A DNA stretch of 12,026 bases from an uncultured Peptostreptococcaceae bacterium (GCA_905236895.1 CAJOQI010000091.1:1-12026), one strand, 5' to 3'; counted from the first letter of the stretch, positions 1 through 6,670 are shown. Made by a program: numbers and translations. Notes: generated by a model from the sequence alone, not told the origin.

Positions 1-1
1 G

Positions 2-172
2 ACAGCTAACGTATCTGCTGGTTCTCTTACTAGCGATATTCAGAATAAGAAAGGTTCCACACTTCCTGAAACAGGTGGTATGGGTACAACAATCCTCTAC
101 GGACTTGGCGGACTTCTGGTTCTCGGCGCTGGCATCCTGCTGGTAGCTCGCAAGAGAATGAACGACCGTTAA
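2..172 (+). CDS. C-terminal end of an LPETG-anchored pilin (probable shaft/backbone subunit), partial
   Basis: Only the last 56 residues are present; the gene enters from the left edge in the frame starting at base 2 and stops at TAA 170-172. The sequence shows a complete cell-wall sorting signal: an LPETG pentapeptide (bases 62-76), then a hydrophobic segment rich in Gly, Leu and Val, then a positively charged tail (ARKRMNDR). This is the substrate signature for sortase, which cleaves between Thr and Gly and joins the protein to another pilin or to peptidoglycan. A class C sortase follows directly, and in Gram-positive pilus operons the subunit just upstream of SrtC is usually the polymerised shaft, so I infer a backbone pilin. 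Codons here favour GCT, GGT, CTT and CGT more than the neighbours do, as in highly expressed genes. The N-terminal domains and the pilin-motif lysine lie outside the window, so a tip or other surface protein is not excluded. Confidence 0.88.
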   Translation, partial: TANVSAGSLTSDIQNKKGSTLPETGGMGTTILYGLGGLLVLGAGILLVARKRMNDR

Positions 173-206
173 TCTAAAAGGTTGATTATCTAATAATTCG
201 ATTTAA

Positions 207-238
207 GTTCCTCGGGGGCAATATGCCCCCGAGGAAAC
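207..238 (+). terminator. Strong GC-rich hairpin after the pilin gene, without a U-tract
   Basis: Bases 208-219 (TTCCTCGGGGGC) pair perfectly with 225-236 (GCCCCCGAGGAA), a 12-bp stem around a 5-base loop (AATAT; its outer A and T could also pair). No run of T follows (ACTGTGATAAG), so it does not fit a canonical intrinsic terminator. It lies 35 bp past the pilin stop and about 80 bp before the sortase start. Inferred role: partial termination, or a 3' stabilising or processing structure giving more pilin mRNA than sortase mRNA. Confidence 0.55.
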
Positions 239-301
239 TGTGATAAGATTTCTGCACATGGTAATTGCAAATACATGTTTGGAAATGTTATTACAGCTTA
301 G

Positions 302-318
302 AGGGAGAGAATGATTTG
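302..318 (+). promoter_or_regulatory. Ribosome binding site that sets a TTG start for the class C sortase
   Basis: AGGGAG (302-307) lies 8 bases before TTG 316-318, which is in the sortase frame. The in-frame TTG at 265 has no Shine-Dalgarno sequence. An ATG at 311 sits only 3 bases after AGGGAG, is out of frame, and opens just 26 codons. I therefore place the sortase start at 316. Confidence 0.7.
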
Positions 319-1368
319 GCCAGTGCCGCAAAGAAAATATCAATGGCCGGTGCGGGGCAGAAGAGCGTTAAAAAGAAACCCTCGCTGGTAAGTAATATAA
401 TAACAGTAATACTGGTAATTCTACTTTTTGTCGGTGCAGGGCTTTTGCTCTATCCAACCTTTGCCAACTGGTGGAACAGTTCCAGGCAGTCCAGAGTTCT
501 TGAGAGTTATGTAGCTGATCTCGAGAGAGTGGACCAAACAGAGGTTAAGGCGGCAATCGAAAAAGCCAAGAGCTACAATGCCGAAATCGCCGATAGAGGT
601 ACCATTCACTGGGAATTTTCTCCGGCGGAGAAAAAAATATATGATGAAGAATTGAACATTTCCGGCATAGGAATTATGGGATATATCGAAATTAGCAGTC
701 TCGATGTAACTCTTCCCATATACCACGGAACGGAAGAAGGAGTTCTTCAGCAGGGTATCGGCCATTTGGAGGGAAGCAGCCTTCCCGTAGGGGCCAAAAC
801 CTTTGACGACGAAAAGGGAATAGTAGCAGACCCCAATGATGCATCCCACTGCGTTGTATCGGGACACAGAGGACTACCATCCTCAAGGCTTTTCACCGAT
901 TTGGACAAAATGGTAATTGGTGACACCTTTGCTCTTAACATATATAATACTTTGATGATATATGAGGTGGATCAGATAAGAGTTGTTCTTCCTGAGGACC
1001 TTTCGGATCTGACCCTCGAAAAGGGTATGGACTACTGTACCCTGGTTACCTGCACACCCTACGGAATCAATTCCCACAGGCTTTTGGTAAGGGGACACCG
1101 AGTTTCCACACAGGATGCAGAAAGATATATCTACCGAATTCAGGGCAATGCCACCCAGATAAAGCCTGCAGTGGTGGCTGTCATAATGGCGGCACCTGCT
1201 CTGCTTCTTCTCTTCATAATCGCAATGGTTTTGCCGGGAAGGGATAAGAAAAAGCAGAAGTTCATAGACGAGAATATGCTCGAAGAACTTGAAATTGCGG
1301 AACTTCCACTCCAAAAAATAGAGATGGATTCTGAAGATGTAATCAGGCTCTTTAAGAAGAAAGATTAA
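316..1368 (+). CDS. srtC: Class C (pilin-polymerising) sortase
   Basis: A membrane-anchored transpeptidase that joins pilin subunits through LPXTG cleavage. With the TTG at 316 it has 350 residues. The N-terminus is short and basic, followed by a membrane segment (about 27-46), the sortase barrel, a second membrane segment (about 285-307) and a charged cytoplasmic tail. Two membrane segments flanking the catalytic domain are typical of class C. Catalytic residues are His184 in SGHRGLPSSRLF, Cys246 in TLVTCTPYG and Arg255 in NSHRLLVRGHR. Family landmarks MGYIEI, YHGT and GHLEGSSLPVG are present. Two oddities: the lid motif, usually Asp-Pro-Trp/Phe, appears as Trp99-Glu100-Phe101, and the loop between SLPVG and the catalytic His strand (about 160-177) is longer than usual by roughly 12 residues. 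It lies between the LPETG pilin and an LPQTG pilin. The family and class are secure; the specific substrate is inferred. Confidence 0.95.
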   Translation: MASAAKKISMAGAGQKSVKKKPSLVSNIITVILVILLFVGAGLLLYPTFANWWNSSRQSRVLESYVADLERVDQTEVKAAIEKAKSYNAEIADRGTIHWEFSPAEKKIYDEELNISGIGIMGYIEISSLDVTLPIYHGTEEGVLQQGIGHLEGSSLPVGAKTFDDEKGIVADPNDASHCVVSGHRGLPSSRLFTDLDKMVIGDTFALNIYNTLMIYEVDQIRVVLPEDLSDLTLEKGMDYCTLVTCTPYGINSHRLLVRGHRVSTQDAERYIYRIQGNATQIKPAVVAVIMAAPALLLLFIIAMVLPGRDKKKQKFIDENMLEELEIAELPLQKIEMDSEDVIRLFKKKD

Positions 1369-1395
1369 ATGCAGTCCGTAAGAGGAGGTCAATGC

Positions 1396-2454
1396 ATGAC
1401 AAAGCTAAATAGCATTACCAAGTACATAGTCGCAATAGGGTTAATCGCCATGATGGTATTAACCATGACGGTTACCCCGTCCTACGCTATCGATAAAATA
1501 GATGAAGGCGAGGATGCTTCACTTACGGTTATCTTCTCCGGAGAAAAAAAGGCACCGGGAATGAAGTTCTCTGCATATAAGGTTGGAGAATTTGACGAGA
1601 ATAACCAGTTCCATATTCTGTCCAAGTATGCCGGATATGGAGTAGGAGAGATTCCTCAGGATCAGGATGGTTACAAGGCTATGGCTTCAACCCTTAAGGG
1701 GTATATCCAGAAGGATGGCCTGGAGGCCGATTATACCGCAACAACAAACGAGGATGGAGTTGCGGCATTTGGAACAGTAGAGAAGGGTCTCTATCTGATT
1801 TTCTCCAATACGGTTATCTATAACGAAACCATTTACAAGACAGTTCCCGTAATGGTATCGGTACCAAATCTGGACGCTAACGAAAAATGGGTATATGATG
1901 TAGAAATCGCATCCAAGTATTCATCCGAACCCGTACCTCCCAAGGAAGAGAAGCTTGATATCAATGCTATCAAGATTTGGGCAGGAGACGTTGAGAATGA
2001 AAGACCTGCGTCTATCATTATTGAACTGCTTTGCGACGGAGAGGTTATTGAAACAGCAACTCTAAGCAAGTATAATAACTGGCGTGTAAGCTGGAAAGAC
2101 CTTGACGCTACCAAGGAATACGAAGTAACAGAGTCTGTGGTTCCCGGCGGATATGAGGTTAAGATCGAGAGAGAGGGAAATACGTTCACCGTAACAAATA
2201 CTTTCCCGCCAAGCAATCCCGATAAGGATGTTAAGGACAGCTATGCTGAGCCTGAACCCGGGGATAAGATTCCTCCCACACCGGGAAATATCACACCCAC
2301 ACCTTCAAACCAGACCAAGACTCCGCCTCCATCAAGCAAGACTACAACCAAGCTTCCTCAGACAGGTCAGCTTTGGTGGCCGGTACCCATTATGCTGGGC
2401 GCTGGAATTGTACTCTTCCTTGCAGGGGTAATCCGTAGAAGGAGAAGCATTTGA
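1396..2454 (+). CDS. LPQTG-anchored minor pilin with CnaB domain (probable basal/wall-anchor subunit)
   Basis: Start ATG 1396 is chosen because AGGAGG (1383-1388) lies 7 bases upstream; the in-frame ATG at 1369 has no such site. The 352-residue product begins with a signal peptide (basic start, hydrophobic core, cleavage probably after SYA near residue 27). An N-terminal pilin-type domain (about 35-175) precedes a CnaB-like domain (about 187-270) containing a possible isopeptide triad: Lys193 (AIKIW), Glu246 (YEVTE) and Asn268 (TVTNT). A proline-, serine- and threonine-rich stalk (about 271-318) leads to LPQTG (320-324), a membrane segment and an RRRR tail. A proline-rich stalk before the sorting signal is known from basal pilins such as GBS52 and suits spanning the wall. 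No clear YPK shaft motif is seen, though VPPK (Lys183) lies at the domain junction. Basal subunit is inferred; an ancillary pilin is the alternative. Confidence 0.9.
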   Translation: MTKLNSITKYIVAIGLIAMMVLTMTVTPSYAIDKIDEGEDASLTVIFSGEKKAPGMKFSAYKVGEFDENNQFHILSKYAGYGVGEIPQDQDGYKAMASTLKGYIQKDGLEADYTATTNEDGVAAFGTVEKGLYLIFSNTVIYNETIYKTVPVMVSVPNLDANEKWVYDVEIASKYSSEPVPPKEEKLDINAIKIWAGDVENERPASIIIELLCDGEVIETATLSKYNNWRVSWKDLDATKEYEVTESVVPGGYEVKIEREGNTFTVTNTFPPSNPDKDVKDSYAEPEPGDKIPPTPGNITPTPSNQTKTPPPSSKTTTKLPQTGQLWWPVPIMLGAGIVLFLAGVIRRRRSI

Positions 2455-3101
2455 GTAAATCTCGTAATGGACAAAAAGGTAGTATATTAATGATTTTAGG
2501 GCTGCTCCTTATGGTGGCAGCCTTGATTCTTGTTGGATATAACCGCTATACGGACAACAGAGCGGAGAAAAGGTCAGATGTGCTTCTGGACCAGGTTAAA
2601 ATCGCCATAAATGAGGGTGTGGACGATTATAATACGGATCTTGAGGAAAGACCCGATTATGAGAGAATCGAGAATCTACAGCTTCCTGTGGGCATTATAG
2701 ACGGTCTGGTATGTGTGGGAATAATAAACATCCCCACCCAGAATCTGGAGCTCCCCGTAATAGCGGAATTCAGCATGGAGGACTTGGATACGGCACCTTG
2801 CTTATACTTTGGATCCCCCTATACCAAGGACCTGGTAATCTGCGCTCACAATTTCGACAGCCACTTTCAGCGCATAATGAATCTGGTTCAGGGAGACCCT
2901 GTAACCTTTATCGATATGGACGGAAACGAATTCAATTATGAAGTTGGATTAAGTGAAGTTCTGGATCCCTATGCAGTTGATAAAATGACCTCGGGAGAAT
3001 GGGATTTAACATTGTTCACCTGTACCTTCGATTCCGGCTCAAGGGTCACGGTTCGCTGCATGGAAGCAGGGGATAATTCAAACATAATAGTAACTGATTA
3101 A
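2451..3101 (+). CDS. Second sortase of the pilus operon (class not assigned)
   Basis: A 216-residue membrane-anchored cysteine transpeptidase. It starts at TTG 2451, overlapping the pilin stop as TTGA, with GGAG (2441-2444) 6 bases upstream; the overlap suggests translational coupling. One membrane segment (about 9-29) is followed by a linker and a compact sortase domain with no C-terminal membrane segment, unlike the class C enzyme upstream. Catalytic residues seen are His133 (CAHNFDSHF), Cys191 (TLFTCTF) and probably Arg198 (SGSRVTVRC), a Cys-to-Arg spacing of 7. The TLFTCT...SRVTVRC signature matches small sortases I recall from pilus operons of gut Clostridia, which do not fit neatly into classes A to D. 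Its position after the LPQTG pilin suggests it anchors that pilin to peptidoglycan, but this is inferred. It is the last gene before a terminator. Confidence 0.9.
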   Translation: MSKSRNGQKGSILMILGLLLMVAALILVGYNRYTDNRAEKRSDVLLDQVKIAINEGVDDYNTDLEERPDYERIENLQLPVGIIDGLVCVGIINIPTQNLELPVIAEFSMEDLDTAPCLYFGSPYTKDLVICAHNFDSHFQRIMNLVQGDPVTFIDMDGNEFNYEVGLSEVLDPYAVDKMTSGEWDLTLFTCTFDSGSRVTVRCMEAGDNSNIIVTD

Positions 3102-3129
3102 AAAAGATATAATAAAGAATAAGATAAAT

Positions 3130-3160
3130 AAAAAATAAAGGGCAGCGCCCTTTATTTTTT
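3130..3160. terminator. Bidirectional intrinsic terminator between the pilus operon and spoVG
   Basis: Bases 3130-3143 pair with 3147-3160 around a 3-base AGC loop. The GGGC/GCCC core is flanked by an A-rich arm on the left and a T-rich arm on the right. It is T-rich downstream on both strands, so it can end the + strand sortase transcript (28 bp past the stop) and the - strand spoVG transcript (24 bp past the stop). Confidence 0.9.
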
Positions 3161-3184
3161 TCGCATAATATTAGTCTATCGGGT

Positions 3185-3469
3185 TTACTCAGCTTCTACT
3201 GCGGGAGCTTCTTCATCCTGAAGCTTGTCGTAGGCGCTGAAGATGGCATCTTTGATCTTGTTACGCATTTCCGATACGAGGGGATGAGCGATGTCTCTAA
3301 AATCGCCTTCACCCATCTTGCGGCTGGGCATAGCTACAAACAGCCCATTCTGACCATCTATAATTTTGATGTCGTGGACCACAAACTCGTCATCGAAAGT
3401 AACGGACGCAACAGCCTTCATTTTACCTTCATCGTTAATCTTGCGAATGCGAACATCGGTAATTTCCAT
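3185..3469 (-). CDS. spoVG: SpoVG family RNA/DNA-binding regulator
   Basis: The 94-residue protein matches SpoVG along its length: the start [10 protein letters not shown], the central FVVHDIKII and [10 protein letters not shown], then FRDIAHPL. The C-terminus is acidic and variable (EEAPAVEAE), as is normal. SpoVG proteins are small dimeric nucleic-acid-binding regulators, first named from sporulation but common in non-sporulating Firmicutes, where they affect cell-envelope and virulence genes. The start is supported by AGGAGG (complement of 3477-3482), 7 bases from the ATG. It appears monocistronic, with its own promoter at 3508-3536 and the shared terminator at 3130-3160. It points away from murC and towards the pilus operon, unlike in Bacillus subtilis, where spoVG is co-oriented with the downstream prs-mfd cluster. 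Confidence 0.97.
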   Translation of the reverse strand: MEITDVRIRKINDEGKMKAVASVTFDDEFVVHDIKIIDGQNGLFVAMPSRKMGEGDFRDIAHPLVSEMRNKIKDAIFSAYDKLQDEEAPAVEAE

Positions 3470-3507
3470 TCTTTCTCCTCCTGTTAAACATATGAGATAC
3501 CGATATG

Positions 3508-3536
3508 ATTATACATAATTATGAGTGTTTTTGCAA
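3508..3536 (-). promoter_or_regulatory. Sigma-A-type promoter of spoVG
   Basis: On the - strand, TTGCAA (complement of 3531-3536) is followed after exactly 17 bases by a perfect TATAAT (complement of 3508-3513). Transcription would start near base 3500, giving a leader of about 30 bases with the AGGAGG site. I saw no convincing sigma-H promoter, the type known for spoVG in Bacillus subtilis. Confidence 0.75.
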
Positions 3537-3597
3537 GATGTTCTATGAATAAATTGAAAAAAAGCCCCAAGAATCCTCAAAAATCCCCAATCCTAAG

Positions 3598-3626
3598 GTG
3601 CAATTTTCTTATATATATGTTATTAT
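3598..3626 (+). promoter_or_regulatory. Candidate extended -10 promoter for the murC operon
   Basis: TGT-TATTAT (3618-3626) reads as an extended -10 (TGn followed by a 5/6 match to TATAAT). Seventeen bases upstream of the hexamer is a poor -35 match, GTGCAA (3598-3603). It is the best + strand promoter I can see in the gap before murC. The surrounding run of alternating AT makes the exact hexamer uncertain. Confidence 0.45.
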
Positions 3627-3643
3627 ATATATGCTTTAGAAAC

Positions 3644-3671
3644 GGAGGTTATGGATAAATCAAATGGTTAA
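3644..3671 (+). promoter_or_regulatory. Odd translation initiation region of murC
   Basis: GGAGG (3644-3648) is 15 bases from the murC ATG (3664) but only 2 bases from an out-of-frame ATG (3651). That ATG opens a 6-codon frame (MDKSNG) whose stop at 3669-3671 overlaps the murC start. No better in-frame start exists upstream. Confidence 0.4.
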
Positions 3672-5034
3672 TCTTGAGGATTATAAGAATATCCACTGCA
3701 TTGGCATAGGAGGGGTAGGTGTATCGGCCATTGCGGAGATTCTTTTGGCAAGAGGATATAATGTTTCGGGCTCCGATATGAAAGAATCCGAGATTACCGA
3801 TCATCTAAAAAACCAAGGCGCAACCATATATGTAGGCCATAGAGCGGAAAACGTAGAAAACGCCGATCTCATTATCTATTCAGCGGCAATAGCCGAGGAG
3901 AATCCGGAGATCAAGAGAGCCAGGGAAAAGAATATTCCTTTGGCATCCAGGGCGGAGGTCCTTGGGGTATTGATGGACGAATACGAAAACAGTATCGCCA
4001 TCAGCGGAACCCACGGAAAGACTACGACCACTTCTATGGTTTCTTTGATTCTTGAGGCGGCCAAATACGATCCCACAATCATGATCGGCGGCACCTTAAG
4101 CGAAATCAACGGAAATTGCAAGGTTGGCCACAGCAAGTATTTTGTTACCGAGGCCTGTGAATACAGGGACAGTTTTCTTGAGCTTCGTCCCAAGATTGAA
4201 ATTATCCTGAATATCGACTCCGACCATCTGGACTATTTCAAGGATATAGAGCATATAGTTAAATCCTTCGACGACTTCACCAAACATGTTCGTCAGGGAG
4301 GAAAGATTATAGCCTATGATGCCAATCCCTTTGTTAATAGGGTTATCGGCGATCTTCCCAATGTAATTACCTACGGATACAACAGAAACAGCGACTATGC
4401 CATCACCAATGTTCACTTTGGTGAGAACGGCATGCCCAGTTTTAATATTGTCCACGACGGAGAGAAGATATGCAAGGTGGAGCTTAATGTTCCCGGGGAG
4501 CACAATATCCTTAATGCCACCGCATCCTTTGCTTGTTGCTATGAACTGGGTGTTGATGCGGAGACCATTGCAAGCACACTAAACAGCTATCATGGAACAA
4601 AGCGTCGCTTCGACATTATCGGAAAGACGGAGAAGGGGTTTACCCTGGTTGACGACTATGCCCACCATCCAACGGAAATCAAAGCTACTTTAAGTGCGGC
4701 AGTAAATCTGCCCCATGACAGAATCTGGTGTCTCTTCCAGCCCCATACATATACCAGAACCTTGGCTCTCTTTGATGAATTTGCCGATGCCTTCGGAGGA
4801 GCAGATATACTGGTTTTGACGGATATTTATGCTGCAAGAGAAAAGAATATTTACAATATATCATCCGAAGCCCTTGCGGAGAAAATCGTTGAAAAGCATC
4901 CCGACAGAAAGGTTGTGTATATAAGCAAGCTGGAGGATGTGGCCAAATACGTAAAGGAAAACGCCGGACCCAACGATCTGATTATAACCATGGGTGCCGG
5001 AGATATTTACAAAGTCGGACAGATGATTCTTTAA
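3664..5034 (+). CDS. murC: UDP-N-acetylmuramate--L-alanine ligase
   Basis: Catalyses the ATP-dependent addition of L-alanine to UDP-MurNAc, the first peptide step of cytoplasmic peptidoglycan precursor synthesis. The 456-residue length is normal. The N-terminal Rossmann domain has the glycine-rich HCIGIGGVGVS loop. The central Mur-ligase ATPase domain has GTHGKTTTT (P-loop, Lys119) and IDSDHLDYF. The C-terminal part carries DDYAHHPTEI (330-339) and FQPHTYTRT, which distinguish MurC from MurD, MurE and MurF. The start is fixed by homology at MVNLEDYKNIH, but the nearest Shine-Dalgarno sequence, GGAGG at 3644-3648, is about 15 bases away, which is long. It appears to be the first gene of a run continuing through prs, pth and mfd, with a 51-bp gap to prs and no terminator. 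Confidence 0.98.
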   Translation: MVNLEDYKNIHCIGIGGVGVSAIAEILLARGYNVSGSDMKESEITDHLKNQGATIYVGHRAENVENADLIIYSAAIAEENPEIKRAREKNIPLASRAEVLGVLMDEYENSIAISGTHGKTTTTSMVSLILEAAKYDPTIMIGGTLSEINGNCKVGHSKYFVTEACEYRDSFLELRPKIEIILNIDSDHLDYFKDIEHIVKSFDDFTKHVRQGGKIIAYDANPFVNRVIGDLPNVITYGYNRNSDYAITNVHFGENGMPSFNIVHDGEKICKVELNVPGEHNILNATASFACCYELGVDAETIASTLNSYHGTKRRFDIIGKTEKGFTLVDDYAHHPTEIKATLSAAVNLPHDRIWCLFQPHTYTRTLALFDEFADAFGGADILVLTDIYAAREKNIYNISSEALAEKIVEKHPDRKVVYISKLEDVAKYVKENAGPNDLIITMGAGDIYKVGQMIL

Positions 5035-5085
5035 TCATTCACATAAACTATTTCACCTGCCATTAATTAAGAAAGAGGTTAAAAA

Positions 5086-6045
5086 ATGAAGAACGGCGTC
5101 TTTACCGATTACAAGGTTTTTGCAGGAAACTCTCATCCGGAACTTGCTGAAGAAATAGCTTCCATAATGGGTAAGCCTCTGGGCAAGTCCACCGTGTCCA
5201 AGTTCAGCGATGGAGAAATCTCCGTAAGCCTGTGGGAGACGGTAAGAGGAATCGATGTATATATCATTCAACCAACATGCAATCCTGTAAACGACAATCT
5301 TATGGAGCTTCTGATCATGATCGATTCCATGAAGAGAGCCTCCGCAGGACGAATCAATGCCGTTATTCCGTATTACGGATATGCCCGCCAAGACAGAAAA
5401 GCCAAGGCAAGGGATCCGATTACAGCCAAATTGGTTGCTAACCTTATTATGGCAGCAGGTGCCGATAGAGTTGTAACCATGGATCTCCACGCCAATCAGA
5501 TTCAGGGATATTTCGACATCCCGGTGGATCATCTTGTTGGACTTCCAATTCTGGCAAGATATTTCAAAGAAAAGAAGCTGGACGACGTGGTAGTTGTATC
5601 TCCCGACCACGGCAGCGTAACCAGGGCAAGAAATATGGCAGAATTCCTCAATTGCCCAATAGCCATCGTAGATAAGAGAAGACCGGAACCCAATAAGAGC
5701 GAGATAATGAATATCATCGGTGACATCGAAGGCAAGAACTGCATCATCATTGACGATATGATTGATACTGCCGGAACCATAACAAATGCTGCAAATGCCA
5801 TTAAAGAAATTGGAGCAAAGGAAGTATTCGCTTGCGCAACCCATCCGGTGCTTTCCGGTCCTGCAGTAGAAAGAATTGAGAATTCAGCAATTAGCGAGTT
5901 GGTGCTTCTTAATACACTTCCTCTTCCTGAGGAGAAGATACTTGATAAGATGACCTTCCTGTCAGTTGCCCCGATTTTCGCCGAGGCCATGACAAGAATC
6001 TTCACAAACGGCTCCATCAGCAAACTCTTTGATGTAACAAAATAA
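5086..6045 (+). CDS. prs: Ribose-phosphate pyrophosphokinase (PRPP synthetase)
   Basis: Transfers pyrophosphate from ATP to ribose 5-phosphate, making PRPP for purine, pyrimidine, histidine, tryptophan and NAD synthesis. The 319 residues match class I bacterial enzymes in length. Visible motifs are [26 protein letters not shown], the [10 protein letters not shown] flexible/ATP-binding segment, [18 protein letters not shown], and the PRPP-binding loop [12 protein letters not shown] (Asp223, Asp224, Asp227 to Thr231). The start is ATG 5086, with GAGGT (5075-5079) 6 bases upstream. It sits between murC and pth, as prs sits just before ctc-pth in Bacillus subtilis. Nothing unusual is seen in the residues that matter. 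Confidence 0.98.
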   Translation: MKNGVFTDYKVFAGNSHPELAEEIASIMGKPLGKSTVSKFSDGEISVSLWETVRGIDVYIIQPTCNPVNDNLMELLIMIDSMKRASAGRINAVIPYYGYARQDRKAKARDPITAKLVANLIMAAGADRVVTMDLHANQIQGYFDIPVDHLVGLPILARYFKEKKLDDVVVVSPDHGSVTRARNMAEFLNCPIAIVDKRRPEPNKSEIMNIIGDIEGKNCIIIDDMIDTAGTITNAANAIKEIGAKEVFACATHPVLSGPAVERIENSAISELVLLNTLPLPEEKILDKMTFLSVAPIFAEAMTRIFTNGSISKLFDVTK

Positions 6046-6082
6046 ACAGCCTGCCGCGGCGGTGCCAAACCAAAGGAGAAAT

Positions 6083-6670
6083 ATGTATTTAATCGTTGGC
6101 CTTGGAAACCCGGGGAAGAAATACGAGCTCACTCGTCATAATATGGGTTTCATCACCGTGGAAAGGCTTGCCGAGAAGGAAGGCATCAAGATTTCCAGGG
6201 CCAAATTCAAATCCCTAATGGGTGAAGGAATGATCGGGGGAGAGAAGGTGGTTCTTCTCAAACCCCAGACCTATATGAATCTAAGCGGTGAAGCCGTTAG
6301 AGAGGCCTTTAATTATTTCAAGATTGAACCTGAAAAAATGATGGTAGTCTATGATGATATAGATATTCCCTTGGGTTCCTTAAGAATCAGAAAATCCGGA
6401 AGTGCCGGCACCCATAACGGCATGAGGTCAGTGATTTACCAGCTGGGCATTGATGATTTCCCTCGCATGAGAATAGGAATCGGTGAACAGGAAAAGGGTA
6501 AGGGCGACCTTATAAGCCACGTGATAGGAAAGGTTACGGAAGAAGAGAAGGAAGTTTTAAGAACCACTATTGACAGTGGTGTGGAGGCCATAAGGGCCTA
6601 TATTACGGACGGAATAGATCTGGCCATGAACAGATTTAACACCGGAAAACATGAACAAAAAGACGATTAG
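6083..6670 (+). CDS. pth: Peptidyl-tRNA hydrolase
   Basis: Releases tRNA from peptidyl-tRNAs that drop off ribosomes. The start is ATG 6083: the product then begins MYLIVGLGNPGKKY as in the family, and AGGAG (6074-6078) lies upstream, although only 4 bases away. A GTG at 6062 in the same frame would place the ribosome site inside the gene and is not preferred. The 195-residue product has Asn9 and the catalytic His19 (TRHNMGF), PQTYMNLSG, DDIDIPLG and GSAGTHNGMRS, all expected for bacterial Pth. Its last 20 bases overlap the start of mfd, so the two are probably translationally coupled. It follows prs by 37 bp; pth (spoVC) lies between prs and mfd in Bacillus as well. Confidence 0.97.
   Translation: MYLIVGLGNPGKKYELTRHNMGFITVERLAEKEGIKISRAKFKSLMGEGMIGGEKVVLLKPQTYMNLSGEAVREAFNYFKIEPEKMMVVYDDIDIPLGSLRIRKSGSAGTHNGMRSVIYQLGIDDFPRMRIGIGEQEKGKGDLISHVIGKVTEEEKEVLRTTIDSGVEAIRAYITDGIDLAMNRFNTGKHEQKDD

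Noticed and set aside
256..278. Inverted ACATG/CATGT pair upstream of srtC
   Set aside because: The arms are five bases with a 13-base loop, weak and likely by chance.
265..294. Possible internal promoter before srtC (TTGCAA, 18-bp spacer, TATTAC)
   Set aside because: The -10 match is only 4/6, the spacing is long, and transcription would start inside the ribosome binding site, leaving no leader.
265..315. Upstream extension of SrtC to TTG 265
   Set aside because: There is no Shine-Dalgarno sequence before it, and the real site (AGGGAG, 302-307) would fall inside the gene.
311..391. 26-codon frame from ATG 311 overlapping the srtC start
   Set aside because: The Shine-Dalgarno spacing is only 3 bases, and the peptide (Arg/Trp rich) looks like an out-of-frame reading of srtC.
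883..1392. Open frame of 169 codons on the - strand over the srtC 3' end
   Set aside because: It is antisense to clear sortase motifs, with no domain and no promoter or ribosome site that I could see.
5053..5844. Long - strand open frame (263 codons) opposite prs
   Set aside because: It lies antisense to a highly conserved gene, its translation is rich in Cys, His, Ile and Tyr with no recognisable domain, and it has no ribosome site of note. It is a codon-bias shadow.
6053..6060. GCCGCGGC palindrome in the prs-pth spacer
   Set aside because: It is only an 8-base self-complementary site with no room for a loop and no T-run. It is not a terminator, and nothing else supports a role.
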